Of a stretch of DNA of 64,000 bases, positions 8,594-16,232 are shown piece by piece. Source of the DNA: an uncultured Butyricicoccus sp. (GTDB lineage: Bacteria; Bacillota; Clostridia; Oscillospirales; Butyricicoccaceae). Where the stretch lies: assembly GCA_934532985.1 (NCBI GenBank), contig CAKTAV010000001.1, positions 62,001 to 126,000 on the forward strand, written 5' to 3'. Both the position numbers and the translations under genes were made by a program. Position 1 is the first letter of the stretch, and each line of letters opens with the position of its first letter. A model generated the notes under the pieces. That model saw only the letters and a list, made by a program, of their open reading frames with translations. It searched no databases and was not told the origin of the DNA.

Positions 8594-9604
8594 ATGACTA
8601 CTAAGGATATCGCTCGTATTGCCGGCGTCAGCCAATCAACTGTCTCCCGTGCATTGGATAACAGCCCGCTGATTTCCGAAAAAACACGCCGCCGCATTCA
8701 GCAAATTGCGGAGGAGACCGGTTTTCAGCGCAACGCCAACGCCCGCTCCCTTATCACACAGCGCAGCAGCACCATTGCTCTTATCTATCCGGATGAAGGG
8801 GATCAGCTCAGTATCAGCCAGTACTTTCATGTCATTCACCATACGTTGCAAGCAGCATTTGCTGCTGACGGGTATGATCTGATACTGGCACACGCACAGA
8901 ATCCGGTAACGCATCAAAGTGAAATCAAGCGTCTCATTTCTGCGCAAAAAGTGGACGGACTTCTTTTAATCGACTCCAATCTGGAGGATACTGTCCTTGA
9001 CTTTTTGCATCATTCCACCGTTCCCTGTTGCTTTTTGGACCGATACACAGACTCCCCTGCGGCAAACGGCATTACTCGTATCTATGCAGATAACCGTCTT
9101 GGCGGATATCTCATGACACAGCATCTGCTGTCCTCCGGCCGCAAGCGCATTCTTTGCTTAACGGCGCACACCGATGGTGTGGATTGTGCATTGCGCTGTG
9201 AAGGCTATCAGCAAGCGCTGCGAGAAGCCGGTCGCCCAGTCTCCACATCGGATATCCTATACGGTGACGGCAGTTTTGTCTCCGGACTCCAGCTTGTGGA
9301 ACAAAACTCAGATCAATTTCGCTGTTGTGATGCCGTATTTGCCTGTAGTGATATGATGGCATTTGGAGTAATCACTGCCCTGCGTCGTTTTGGCATCTCT
9401 GTTCCGCAGGATGTTGCTGTGGGCGGCTATGATGATATTCCTCTCAGTCATTTATTTGAACCACACTTAACTACCATTCACCAACCCTTGGAACAATTAT
9501 GTACTCTTGCATACCAGCAGATGATGTCTCTCATCACCGATCCTTCGGCATCCCCTTCTGATATTATTCTGAAGCCAGAGTTAATCATCCGTGGTTCCGC
9601 ATAG
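8594..9604 (+). CDS. LacI-family transcriptional regulator
   Basis: This 336-residue repressor starts with the LacI helix-turn-helix (TKDIARIAGVSQSTVSRAL, residues 3-21) and hinge, followed by a periplasmic-binding-like effector domain ending in the dimer region. I chose the ATG at 8594 because the helix-turn-helix starts there; the frame extends 52 codons upstream through the promoter and operator. No strong ribosome site is visible, so translation may be modest. Operators before this gene and before the flavin-reductase gene suggest autoregulation and control of the neighbour. The effector is unknown. Confidence 0.92.
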   Translation: MTTKDIARIAGVSQSTVSRALDNSPLISEKTRRRIQQIAEETGFQRNANARSLITQRSSTIALIYPDEGDQLSISQYFHVIHHTLQAAFAADGYDLILAHAQNPVTHQSEIKRLISAQKVDGLLLIDSNLEDTVLDFLHHSTVPCCFLDRYTDSPAANGITRIYADNRLGGYLMTQHLLSSGRKRILCLTAHTDGVDCALRCEGYQQALREAGRPVSTSDILYGDGSFVSGLQLVEQNSDQFRCCDAVFACSDMMAFGVITALRRFGISVPQDVAVGGYDDIPLSHLFEPHLTTIHQPLEQLCTLAYQQMMSLITDPSASPSDIILKPELIIRGSA

Positions 9605-9610
9605 TACAAT

Positions 9611-9640
9611 ACGCCTGTTGGCTACAGCAGGCGTTCCTCT
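9611..9640 (+). terminator. Terminator after lacI-type gene
   Basis: ACGCCTGTTG and CAGCAGGCGT form a 10-bp stem (one G-T pair) with a GCTA loop, followed by a pyrimidine tract TCCTCTTT. Confidence 0.7.
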
Positions 9641-9649
9641 TTCCGCCGC

Positions 9650-9667
9650 AATGCAAACGTATGCATT
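9650..9667 (+). promoter_or_regulatory. LacI-family/cre-like operator 2
   Basis: AATGCAAACGTATGCATT fits the cre consensus in full and is the exact reverse complement of operator 1. It lies upstream of the flavin-reductase gene. Confidence 0.75.
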
Positions 9668-9728
9668 GCAAATATTCCTACTTCGACGTTCTGCAAAACA
9701 GAATATATGACACTTCATCAACTCTTTC

Positions 9729-9746
9729 AGTGCATACGATTGCACT
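9729..9746 (+). promoter_or_regulatory. LacI-family operator 3
   Basis: AGTGCATACGATTGCACT has 6-bp inverted arms around a CG-containing centre and resembles operators 1 and 2. It lies 25 bases before the flavin-reductase start, where binding would block transcription. Confidence 0.65.
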
Positions 9747-9770
9747 GTGTAGTACGAAAGGATGGTATCT

Positions 9771-10658
9771 ATGAATTTCCTCTATTTTGACACTGAAGCT
9801 CTGTACGCCGAGGCAGAAGCACGCTCCGCCGGAGATTCCGGGGACTGTATCGTTGGATACGATGAGTTTGGATTTAGTCATCGTTGGATCCAGCCGCCTG
9901 TCGCCTGTTATTTTGTCAGCACAGTGGATGAACACGGAAACGCTGATATGGCACCAATCTCCATGGGCAGCGCAACCTTCGCGGAACCTCCCGGAATGGA
10001 CTGGTATTTTACCTTTGATGTACAAAACTCCCGTCAGACCCGTGACAATTTGATGGCCACCGGTGAGTGTGTGATTAGTTACTATCCATCCCGTCTCCTA
10101 AAGGAGAGCTGGATCTCCGGACTTCCCCTTCCCCGCGGCATCAGCGAAATCGATGTTGCCCGTCTCACTCCTCTGCCATCGCACAAGGTTACTCCTTGTG
10201 GTATTCAGGAATGCATTTCTAATTTAGAATGCAAGATTGAACATACTTACGAAATCAGCAATTCTACCATTTTCATCGCCAAAGTCGTCGCAGTCAGTGT
10301 TAACGAGCAGTCGTTAGAACGGGATAAGAACACTCCCTATCACCCTGGTATCGTCATGGATGATCTCTTGTATGAAGTATGCATTGACGGTAATCCTCCG
10401 CGTCTCGCTTATACCCGTATGGATACCTCACAGCTGTATCACACTGACCGCACTCTTGGCGATGCCAACGCTTGGATTGGCACATTCGAAAGCTGGCTGG
10501 AATCCGAAGTAAAACGCGGACGCATCACCGCAGAAGAGCATCGAGAGCTTTCCCGGCTCTCTCAGCAGTGGCTGGCAAACCCGAATCCGCAATCCAATGC
10601 TTTCATCAAGCAAACGCTCACGGAGCAGCTCACCGACATTGTATGGCGCACGCTTTGA
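9771..10658 (+). CDS. Flavin reductase-like / FMN-binding split-barrel protein
   Basis: The 295-residue protein matches the flavin reductase-like family (RutF/DIM6 type). A split-barrel region (about 35-200) contains ACYFVSTVDEHGNADMAPIS and a later TRDNLMATGECVISYYPS segment, both typical of the FMN site. The C-terminal 90 residues look like a helical extension. It probably binds FMN and acts as a reductase or oxidoreductase partner; its substrate is unknown. The ATG at 9771 is preferred because AAAGGA lies at proper spacing, whereas an ATG at 9762 overlaps it. Two operators precede it, so the LacI protein upstream probably controls it. Confidence 0.8.
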   Translation: MNFLYFDTEALYAEAEARSAGDSGDCIVGYDEFGFSHRWIQPPVACYFVSTVDEHGNADMAPISMGSATFAEPPGMDWYFTFDVQNSRQTRDNLMATGECVISYYPSRLLKESWISGLPLPRGISEIDVARLTPLPSHKVTPCGIQECISNLECKIEHTYEISNSTIFIAKVVAVSVNEQSLERDKNTPYHPGIVMDDLLYEVCIDGNPPRLAYTRMDTSQLYHTDRTLGDANAWIGTFESWLESEVKRGRITAEEHRELSRLSQQWLANPNPQSNAFIKQTLTEQLTDIVWRTL

Positions 10659-10686
10659 TCTGGCACATTTCTTTCCTCATAGACAG

Positions 10687-10718
10687 AGCCGGTACCGATC
10701 GCAGGATCGGTACCGGCT
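10687..10718 (+). terminator. Hairpin after flavin-reductase gene
   Basis: AGCCGGTACCGATC and GATCGGTACCGGCT form a perfect 14-bp stem with a GCAG loop. The following T run is poor, so the stronger terminator at 10747 may act with it. Confidence 0.7.
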
Positions 10719-10746
10719 TACTGCATCATTTTGCTTTGATATATAA

Positions 10747-10780
10747 AAAACCCACTTGTTCATTTGAACAAGTGGGTTTT
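10747..10780. terminator. Bidirectional terminator between flavin-reductase gene and tRNA-Thr
   Basis: A perfect 15-bp stem (AAAACCCACTTGTTC pairing with its complement) with an ATTT loop has T/A tracts on both sides. It can end the plus-strand gene and the minus-strand tRNA. Confidence 0.9.
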
Positions 10781-10783
10781 ATT

Positions 10784-10858
10784 TGGAGCTAATGGTCGGA
10801 ATCGAACCGACGACCTGCTCATTACGAGTGAGCTGCTCTACCCCTGAGCCACATTAGC
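10784..10858 (-). tRNA. tRNA-Thr (anticodon CGT), CCA encoded
   Basis: Read on the minus strand, the acceptor stem GCTAATG pairs with CATTAGC. The D arm is GCTC/GAGC. The anticodon stem GCTCA/TGAGC holds the loop CTCGTAA with anticodon CGT, and the T arm contains GGTTCGATTCC. The 3' CCA is encoded (10784-10786). The gene stands alone with its own promoter and terminator. It reads ACG threonine codons. Confidence 0.97.
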
Positions 10859-10869
10859 ATCTGGATTGT

Positions 10870-10898
10870 ATTTTAGCACAGACAATCCACTTCGTCAA
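10870..10898 (-). promoter_or_regulatory. Promoter of tRNA-Thr
   Basis: On the minus strand TTGACG and TAAAAT are spaced by 17 bases, about 12 bases before the mature tRNA. Confidence 0.8.
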
Positions 10899-10998
10899 GA
10901 GATTTTATTCTCTATTTTATGTTTTTCTTGAAAACACAGCTCTTCCACTGATCAATTGGTCAGAGATCTACTTGTGCTCTCTCCTACTATCTATCCGT

Positions 10999-11727
10999 TT
11001 ACTTGCGCTGGGTCAGGCTCAGGAATGCCTTCGTGCGCTCCTGTTGCGGATGCTCAAAGATCTGCTCCGGCGTGCCCTCTTCCGTGATATAGCCATCCGA
11101 CATAAACAGGACACGGTCGGCCACTTCGCGTGCAAAGCCCATCTCATGCGTCACGACAATCATCGTCATGCCTTCCTGCGCCAGTGACTTCATAACGTCC
11201 AGAACCTCGCCAACCATCTCCGGGTCCAGCGCAGAGGTCGGTTCGTCAAACAAAATTGCTTTCGGCTTCATCGCCAAGGAGCGTGCAATCGCCACACGCT
11301 GCTTCTGACCGCCCGAAAGCTGAATGGGATATACATCCGCCTTCTCCGCCAAACCAACGCGTCCGAGCAGCTCCGTCGCCGTATCGTTAGCTTCCTTCTC
11401 GGACATCAGCTTGAGCTTAATTGGCGCCAGAGTGATATTCTCCCGTACCGTCAGATGCGGGAACAGATTAAAATGCTGAAATACCATGCTCAGCTTCTGA
11501 CGCACCTTATTGATATCCGTCTTGGGATCCATGATGTCCTGTCCGTCAAAAATAATATGACCGGAGGTCGGCTCCTCCAAACGGTTCATACAGCGCAGCA
11601 GTGTGGACTTACCCGAACCGGAAGGACCGATGATGACAACACATTCGCCCTTTTCAATATGACAGTCCACCTTTTTGAGAACTTCCAAATCGCCGAAGCT
11701 CTTTACCAAATCCTTAACGGTAATCAC
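10999..11727 (-). CDS. Polar amino-acid ABC transporter ATPase (GlnQ/HisP family)
   Basis: The 242-residue ATPase has Walker A GPSGSGKST, Q-loop, signature LSGGQKQRV, Walker B ILFDEPTSALDPE and H-loop VVTHEM, all intact. It drives uptake of a polar amino acid with the permease and binding protein upstream. I chose a GTG start at 11727, preceded by AAGGAGG ten bases away, giving the usual MITVKDL family N-terminus. An ATG at 11751 would place the ribosome site inside the gene. It overlaps the permease gene by 14 bases, so translation is coupled. Confidence 0.95.
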   Translation of the reverse strand: MITVKDLVKSFGDLEVLKKVDCHIEKGECVVIIGPSGSGKSTLLRCMNRLEEPTSGHIIFDGQDIMDPKTDINKVRQKLSMVFQHFNLFPHLTVRENITLAPIKLKLMSEKEANDTATELLGRVGLAEKADVYPIQLSGGQKQRVAIARSLAMKPKAILFDEPTSALDPEMVGEVLDVMKSLAQEGMTMIVVTHEMGFAREVADRVLFMSDGYITEEGTPEQIFEHPQQERTKAFLSLTQRK

Positions 11728-12445
11728 TTTGACGCATCCTCCTTTCCACAATGCCCAGAATCCAAGTCAGCAGCATAACCATCGCAAGGTAAATTGCCGC
11801 AATGGCAAAGAATGGAACCAAAGCCTGATAGGTCTTGCCCTGAATAATCATCGCGCCCTTGGTCAAGTCCTTCAGGCCGATAACCGTGACAATGGAGGTC
11901 TCCTTGAGCAGAGTAATCATCTCATTGCCCAAGGCCGGCAGGGCATTCTTAAACGCCTGTGGCAGGATAATATGGCGCATTGTGGCCGAATAATTCATGC
12001 CGAGCGAGCGTCCGGCTTCCATCTGACCGCCATCCACCGCCATAATACCCGAGCGGATAATCTCCGCGATATACGCACCCGAGTTGATGCTGAACGCCAT
12101 AATCGCACAGATAATCAAATTGCGATCCGTCGAACGCGCACTTGCCCACAGAACAAACCACATAATCAGCAGCTGTACCATCGACGGCGTGCCGCGGATG
12201 ACGGTCAAATACAGTCGTGCCAGCAAATTGAAAAATCCCAGCACAGGATTTTTCTTTCGGCTGCCCTGCTGGTCATGGGCAGAACGGATCAGCGCGAGCA
12301 CCGCGCCGATAATCAGACCAAAGAACAACGCCACAAAGGCTACGATCAGCGTAATCTTAATACCATTCAAGAAGTACTGATAGTTGTTATCCAAAATAAA
12401 GGTCTGATAAAATCCGTTTTGTAACGTTTCCGTAAAATTACTCAT
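11714..12445 (-). CDS. Polar amino-acid ABC transporter permease (HisM/GlnP family)
   Basis: The 243-residue membrane protein has about five membrane helices and the EAA-type loop EAGRSLGMNYSATMRHIILPQA. It also has the RGTPSMVQLLI segment typical of amino-acid permeases, so it should form the import channel, probably as a homodimer. The best ribosome site (GAGG) lies 14 bases upstream of the ATG. In between is a five-codon mini-frame whose stop overlaps this start, so start efficiency may depend on coupling. It lies second in the binding protein-permease-ATPase operon. Confidence 0.94.
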   Translation of the reverse strand: MSNFTETLQNGFYQTFILDNNYQYFLNGIKITLIVAFVALFFGLIIGAVLALIRSAHDQQGSRKKNPVLGFFNLLARLYLTVIRGTPSMVQLLIMWFVLWASARSTDRNLIICAIMAFSINSGAYIAEIIRSGIMAVDGGQMEAGRSLGMNYSATMRHIILPQAFKNALPALGNEMITLLKETSIVTVIGLKDLTKGAMIIQGKTYQALVPFFAIAAIYLAMVMLLTWILGIVERRMRQSDYR

Positions 12446-12472
12446 GGATTCTCATTTAACCTCTTTCCAGAA

Positions 12473-12503
12473 GCAGCGGAGCCGGATCGTCCGGCTCCGC
12501 TGC
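12473..12503 (-). terminator. Intercistronic hairpin after amino-acid-binding lipoprotein gene
   Basis: GCAGCGGAGCCGGA and TCCGGCTCCGCTGC form a perfect 14-bp stem with a three-base loop between binding-protein and permease genes. It has no T run. Message stabilisation or partial attenuation is likely. Confidence 0.75.
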
Positions 12504-12526
12504 CCATCCCGTTTCTTTCCTTTGAA

Positions 12527-13339
12527 TTATGCCTTGATATACTTATCCAGGATCGACTGGATCGTACCGTCATCCTGCAGTTCCTTCAGTGCCGAATTCA
12601 GCTTGTCCAGAAGCTGCGTGTTGTCCTTGTTGACAGCGATAGCATACTCCTCCGAAACATACTCGGTATCCAGAATCTTCAGACCCTTGTTTTCCTTAAC
12701 AAAGGTCTTTGCCGGCTGCTGGTCGATGACAACACAGTCAACCTTGCCCTGCTGCATTGCCTGTACCGCCGTTGCGCCATTGGTATAAGCGATGACATTC
12801 TCTTCGCCGTAATCCGACGAGCAGTAGGAATGGCCCGTGGTGCTCTCCTGTACGCCGATCAGCGCGCCGTCCAGATCATCAATCGACTGGATCTTAGAAT
12901 CCTCCGGCACGATAACAACCTGTACACCCTTGGCATAGGTATCCGTAAAGCTGACATTCTTTTCGCGCTCCGGCGTCTTGGTCATACCAGCCAGTCCGAT
13001 GTCAACCTTGCCGGTCTGTACGGAAGTAATGATGGCACCAAAGTCCATATCTACGATATCCAGCTTCAGACCCATCTTGTCTGCCAGAGCCTGTGCGATC
13101 TCTGCATCAATGCCGACAATCTTGTCGCCATCATAGTACTCATACGGCGGGAATGCCGCGTTGGTACCCATCGTCAGTACGCCTTCGGTTACTGTCATGC
13201 TGCCGGACGAAGCCGGTGCTGCCGAACCATTGGCAGAGCCATTATCACTCGAGCCGGAAGAGCCGCCGCAGCCCACCAGCACGCCAAGACACATGACCGA
13301 AGCCAGCGCCATGGAAATCAGTCTTTTTTTTGCGTTCAT
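12527..13339 (-). CDS. Amino-acid-binding lipoprotein of ABC importer (SBP_bac_3)
   Basis: The 270-residue protein has a lipoprotein signal (LVGC, Cys24), a Ser/Gly-rich linker and a type II binding fold. It contains the family stretches GTNAAFPPYEYYDGDKIVGI and DMDFGAIITSVQTGKVDIGL. It should capture a polar amino acid outside the cell for the permease and ATPase downstream. A GGAG ribosome site precedes the ATG. Glutamine, arginine and cystine binders all share this fold, so no specificity is given. Confidence 0.94.
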   Translation of the reverse strand: MNAKKRLISMALASVMCLGVLVGCGGSSGSSDNGSANGSAAPASSGSMTVTEGVLTMGTNAAFPPYEYYDGDKIVGIDAEIAQALADKMGLKLDIVDMDFGAIITSVQTGKVDIGLAGMTKTPEREKNVSFTDTYAKGVQVVIVPEDSKIQSIDDLDGALIGVQESTTGHSYCSSDYGEENVIAYTNGATAVQAMQQGKVDCVVIDQQPAKTFVKENKGLKILDTEYVSEEYAIAVNKDNTQLLDKLNSALKELQDDGTIQSILDKYIKA

Positions 13340-13425
13340 CTTTGTTTCACTCCTGTTTTAATTTTTTGGAAAGGCAAAGCAGTATGCCCCGGGATGTATA
13401 TAATGGATGCCGCCGTGGGCACCCA

Positions 13426-13431
13426 ATTATA
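13426..13431 (-). promoter_or_regulatory. Possible -10 box of amino-acid importer operon
   Basis: A TATAAT on the minus strand lies about 90 bases before the binding-protein gene. No good -35 box is seen. Confidence 0.4.
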
Positions 13432-13448
13432 CAAAGTTGCTTTGATGG

Positions 13449-13483
13449 AAAAAGGGGATACGTCCCGTAGAACGCATCCCCTT
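13449..13483 (-). terminator. Terminator after ilvE
   Basis: On the minus strand AAGGGGAT...ATCCCCTT forms a stem extended by inner pairs and is followed by TTTTT. It lies 60 bases beyond the ilvE stop. Confidence 0.8.
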
Positions 13484-13542
13484 CTGATTGCGATCAACAA
13501 GTTATCTGTTGGTATACGCGCTTTTATGTCACTCGAAGAGGA

Positions 13543-14610
13543 TTACTCAACCGGAACGGTCCAGCCCATATCGTCCTCAATCTTGCCCCACTGAATACCA
13601 GTCAGCGTGTCATACAGCTTATGGGTCAGTTCACCGATCTTGCCTTCATTGATGGTGCAGACGGTGTCCTCATAGCGAAGCTCGCCAACCGGAGAAATAA
13701 CAGCCGCCGTACCGGTGCCGAATACCTCTTCCAGTCTGCCTTCCTTACCGGCCTTGATGACGTCGGCAATCGCCAGACGCTCTTCCGATACCGGAATGCC
13801 CCACTTCTTGAGCAGCTCGATGCAGGAACGACGGGTAACACCCGGCAGAACCGTGCCAACACACGGAGCCGTGTAAACCGTACCGTCGATCTTAAAGAAG
13901 CAGTTCATCGAACCAACTTCCTCAACATACTTGTGCTCCACGCCATCCAGCCACAGAGACTGCTCATAGCCCAGATCATGACCCTTGACCTGCGAGATCA
14001 GGGATGCTGCGTAGTTGCCGCCGCACTTGGTAAAGCCAGTGCCGCCCGGGCATGCACGCGTATATTCATCCTCGACAAAAATCTTAACCGGGTTGATACC
14101 AGTAGAATAATATGCTCCAACCGGAGAGCATATAATCATAAAGGTGTGGTGCTTGGAGGTGCGGACGCCCAGATGCGGCTCGTCTGCGATGCAGAACGGG
14201 CGGATGTACAGAGACGTACCTTCCTGATGCGGAACCCAGTCCTCTTCACACTTTACAATGGCCTTGACTGCCTGGACAAAATCCTCAGCAGGCAGAGCCG
14301 GCATACACATACGATGGTTGGTATTTACCATACGCTCTGCGTTGCAGTCTGGACGGAACAGCTGGATGGAGCCATCCGCCTTACGGTATGCCTTTAATCC
14401 TTCAAAAGACTCCATGCCGTAGTGCAGAACCATCGCTGCCGGATCGATCTGAAGCATGTGATACGGGACAATGCGAGCATCGTGCCAACCAATTCCCTCG
14501 GTGTGGTCGATCATAAACATATTATCGGTATAATAATTACCAAATCCCAGATGTGCTTCATCCGGCTTCTGCTTCTTCTCCGTTGCCGGAGCCATTTTAA
14601 TTGTAAGCAT
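13543..14610 (-). CDS. ilvE: Branched-chain amino-acid aminotransferase (class IV, type II)
   Basis: The 355-residue enzyme transfers amino groups between glutamate and the keto acids of leucine, isoleucine and valine, using pyridoxal phosphate. The cofactor lysine is K195 in PGGTGFTKCGGNYAAS. Other family segments are MESFEGLKAYR, SLYIRPF and the GTGTAAVISPVGEL loop that holds the phosphate. The length fits the type II (eukaryote-like) group. It is a single-gene unit with a promoter at 14660-14688 and a terminator. No T-box or leader peptide with branched-chain codons was seen in its leader. Confidence 0.95.
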   Translation of the reverse strand: MLTIKMAPATEKKQKPDEAHLGFGNYYTDNMFMIDHTEGIGWHDARIVPYHMLQIDPAAMVLHYGMESFEGLKAYRKADGSIQLFRPDCNAERMVNTNHRMCMPALPAEDFVQAVKAIVKCEEDWVPHQEGTSLYIRPFCIADEPHLGVRTSKHHTFMIICSPVGAYYSTGINPVKIFVEDEYTRACPGGTGFTKCGGNYAASLISQVKGHDLGYEQSLWLDGVEHKYVEEVGSMNCFFKIDGTVYTAPCVGTVLPGVTRRSCIELLKKWGIPVSEERLAIADVIKAGKEGRLEEVFGTGTAAVISPVGELRYEDTVCTINEGKIGELTHKLYDTLTGIQWGKIEDDMGWTVPVE

Positions 14611-14659
14611 TTGTTTTCACTCTTTTCCCGCGCAATGGCGATATAGGATATACAAGCTT

Positions 14660-14688
14660 ATTTTATAGAACTTGCACGCTGTTTGCAA
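14660..14688 (-). promoter_or_regulatory. Promoter of ilvE
   Basis: On the minus strand TTGCAA and TAAAAT are spaced by 17 bases, about 50 bases before the ilvE start. Confidence 0.65.
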
Positions 14689-14838
14689 GAGGATTCCTGC
14701 AATTTTTCCCGTTTTCTTTCATTTTTCCTTATCCGAAACGAAAGTTTAGCAGTATACCTTGCATTTTTTGCAGAAAATGACGAGTTTCTTTCTTTTCCAT
14801 AAACTGTTTTTGTTCCTGCATCCCAATCGCCGTCCTGC

Positions 14839-14878
14839 AAAACGGCCCCACCCGCTCGTTCCCGAGCCGATGGGGCCG
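14839..14878 (-). terminator. Terminator after spoVM
   Basis: CGGCCCCA/TGGGGCCG forms the outer stem and GCTCG/CGAGC an inner stem with a TTCC loop. On the minus strand it is followed by TTTT. It lies 16 bases beyond the spoVM stop. Confidence 0.8.
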
Positions 14879-14893
14879 CTATTGCTATGTTTC

Positions 14894-14983
14894 TCAGCCA
14901 ACCGTCTCCGCACGCTTCATATGAAAGATACCGCGGAGCACCCCCGCCAGCAGGCGCGGACTCTTAATGACAACGATTTTCAT
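14894..14983 (-). CDS. spoVM: Stage V sporulation protein SpoVM (29 residues)
   Basis: A 29-codon gene starts MKIVVIKSPRLLAGVLRGIF and ends MKRAETVG. It matches the known SpoVM pattern of a short basic amphipathic helix: MK, aromatic or aliphatic residues, K-x-P, a Gly and an Arg. In Bacillus subtilis the 26-residue SpoVM recognises the convex forespore membrane and anchors the SpoIVA coat base. AGGAGG lies seven bases before the ATG. It follows a 47-residue membrane-protein gene by 11 bases and ends before a terminator. Its presence indicates a spore-former. The pattern is clear, but a peptide this short should be confirmed by alignment. Confidence 0.85.
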   Translation of the reverse strand: MKIVVIKSPRLLAGVLRGIFHMKRAETVG

Positions 14984-14994
14984 GCAGACTCCTC

Positions 14995-15138
14995 CTAGCA
15001 AATCAGGGCGAGGCCGGCGGCAATCAGAATCACAGCAGAAAGCGGAAGCAGTGCCGCCGCCGGCAGCAGAGTTGCGGCGAGAATGCCAACGCCGAATGCG
15101 GCAGCCATCCAGCCAAACTGACTCCATTTGCAGCACAT
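14995..15138 (-). CDS. Small membrane protein of 47 residues, unknown function
   Basis: The frame begins MCCKWSQFGWMAAAFGVGIL and continues as one long or two short hydrophobic helices ending in AAGLALIC. A strong purine-rich site (AGGGGGGAA) precedes the ATG. The stop codon overlaps the AGGAGG of spoVM, so the two are co-expressed. It probably inserts in the membrane. The N-terminal CCKW and C-terminal Cys are its only polar marks. I do not recognise a named family. Its fixed place beside spoVM suggests a sporulation or envelope role, but this is inference. Confidence 0.65.
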   Translation of the reverse strand: MCCKWSQFGWMAAAFGVGILAATLLPAAALLPLSAVILIAAGLALIC

Positions 15139-15203
15139 GATCGTTCCCCCCTGCTCTCACTATAATCCGGCGTCTCGTCCCATGTGCCAGTCCCAACGGA
15201 ATT

Positions 15204-15614
15204 TTATTTTCCGGACAGCTTATCATTTAGGCTGCGCACTGTCATACGGCGCAGGAGATACATCAGCAAGTGCATCCCGGCGTAGATCACAACAATCGGA
15301 ACCGCCATGCGCAGAACCAGCAGCCCCAGTGAGCCATCGCCGTATCCGGCAATCCATCCGGCAACCAGCGCCGTCGCCACGGTCAGCGGCGCGTGAATCA
15401 GAGTCGCCGTGACATCATTCAGGCTCTCTGCCTCATAAATCAGCGATACCAGTCCAATCACCGCCGACGCCGCCATCCAGATAATCACCTGGCGCAGCTC
15501 CTCCGTCACGCCCATGCTCATCGCAATGGCCGCCGTGCTGATCATGGCTCCCAAGCCAACGGCAAATACAACATAATAGGCCCCATTTTGAATCATCTTT
15601 TTCATGATGCTCAC
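15204..15614 (-). CDS. DUF3021 membrane protein, partner of LytTR regulator
   Basis: The 136-residue protein has four membrane helices and matches DUF3021, a family usually encoded directly after a stand-alone LytTR regulator. Such pairs act as membrane-linked regulatory modules in Firmicutes; the signal here is unknown. The GTG at 15614 overlaps the stop of the LytTR gene (GTGA). An ATG at 15605 is the alternative start, with AAGGAG upstream of both. The gene lies 65 bases ahead of the small membrane gene and spoVM, perhaps in the same transcript. Confidence 0.85.
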   Translation of the reverse strand: MSIMKKMIQNGAYYVVFAVGLGAMISTAAIAMSMGVTEELRQVIIWMAASAVIGLVSLIYEAESLNDVTATLIHAPLTVATALVAGWIAGYGDGSLGLLVLRMAVPIVVIYAGMHLLMYLLRRMTVRSLNDKLSGK

Positions 15615-16060
15615 AGCTCCTTCATCACATAATCACGAAATGCCTTAAAATACTTCCGAGAAATCGTCAGGACAACGTTGCTCTCCTTCAGTGTTACCGT
15701 ATAGTTTCCGGAGAACTCCGGCTCCACAGACAGCACCTCTCTCACATTGAGCAGCGTGCCCTTATTGATCTGAACAAATCCGCTGCCGCGCAGCATGTCG
15801 GTCAGCTCATACAGCTTATAGCGCGCCTCCATACTTCCTTGGCGGGTGTGCGCGGTAATGTGTCCATTTTGTGCTTCAAAATACGCAATGTCTGACACCG
15901 CACACAGGTACGCCCGCTCTTCCTTGTAAAGAAACAGACGGGAAATCGCCTTGACCGCATTGAGCGCGGCGATAATCTGCGACACCTGCGGATCATTTAG
16001 GTCACCGCGCAGGATAACCTCCAGCTCCTCCCGCTCTTCCGGCTCTAACGTCAGCTTCAT
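15611..16060 (-). CDS. Stand-alone LytTR DNA-binding regulator
   Basis: The 149-residue protein has a helical N-terminus without a receiver aspartate and a C-terminal LytTR domain (about 50-149). That domain includes DIAYFEAQNGHITAHT, FVQINKGTLLNV and VLTISRKYFKAFRDYV. It should bind direct DNA repeats and act with its membrane partner DUF3021. AGGAGG precedes the ATG. The upstream region has an extended -10 promoter but no repeat that I could firmly call a LytTR site. Confidence 0.92.
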   Translation of the reverse strand: MKLTLEPEEREELEVILRGDLNDPQVSQIIAALNAVKAISRLFLYKEERAYLCAVSDIAYFEAQNGHITAHTRQGSMEARYKLYELTDMLRGSGFVQINKGTLLNVREVLSVEPEFSGNYTVTLKESNVVLTISRKYFKAFRDYVMKEL

Positions 16061-16091
16061 CCGAATTCCTCCTTTCGTTTTCTGTGACTGT

Positions 16092-16100
16092 AGTATAGCA
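16092..16100 (-). promoter_or_regulatory. Extended -10 promoter of LytTR-DUF3021 operon
   Basis: On the minus strand TTTGC precedes TATACT, giving an extended -10 with a poor -35 (GAGACA) 17 bases upstream. Confidence 0.5.
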
Positions 16101-16180
16101 AATTCCGTGCAGGCTGTCTCGCTCCGGGCGATGAGTGGTAAAAAACGCCGGGCAAGACGTCAAAATATCGCTGTGAAAGC

Positions 16181-16209
16181 AAAAAACCGGCAGGCCAACG
16201 GCCTGCCGG
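16181..16209 (-). terminator. Terminator after pfp
   Basis: CCGGCAGGCC and GGCCTGCCGG form a 10-bp stem with an AAC loop. On the minus strand it is followed by TTTTTT. Confidence 0.92.
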
Positions 16210-16232
16210 AATGTTATTCATCGCGCAAAAGC

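Noticed and set aside
12440..12460. Five-codon leader frame whose stop overlaps the amino-acid permease start
   Set aside because: It could be chance. It is noted only because the ribosome site is far from the permease ATG.
14611..14893. Possible T-box or leader-peptide attenuator before ilvE
   Set aside because: No T-box sequence, specifier hairpin or run of Leu/Ile/Val codons is visible. A plain promoter and the spoVM terminator account for the gap.
14894..15226. A 110-codon frame covering both tiny genes
   Set aside because: Its first 81 codons read the wrong frame of the 47-residue gene. Only its last 29 codons, with their own AGGAGG and ATG, are the real spoVM.
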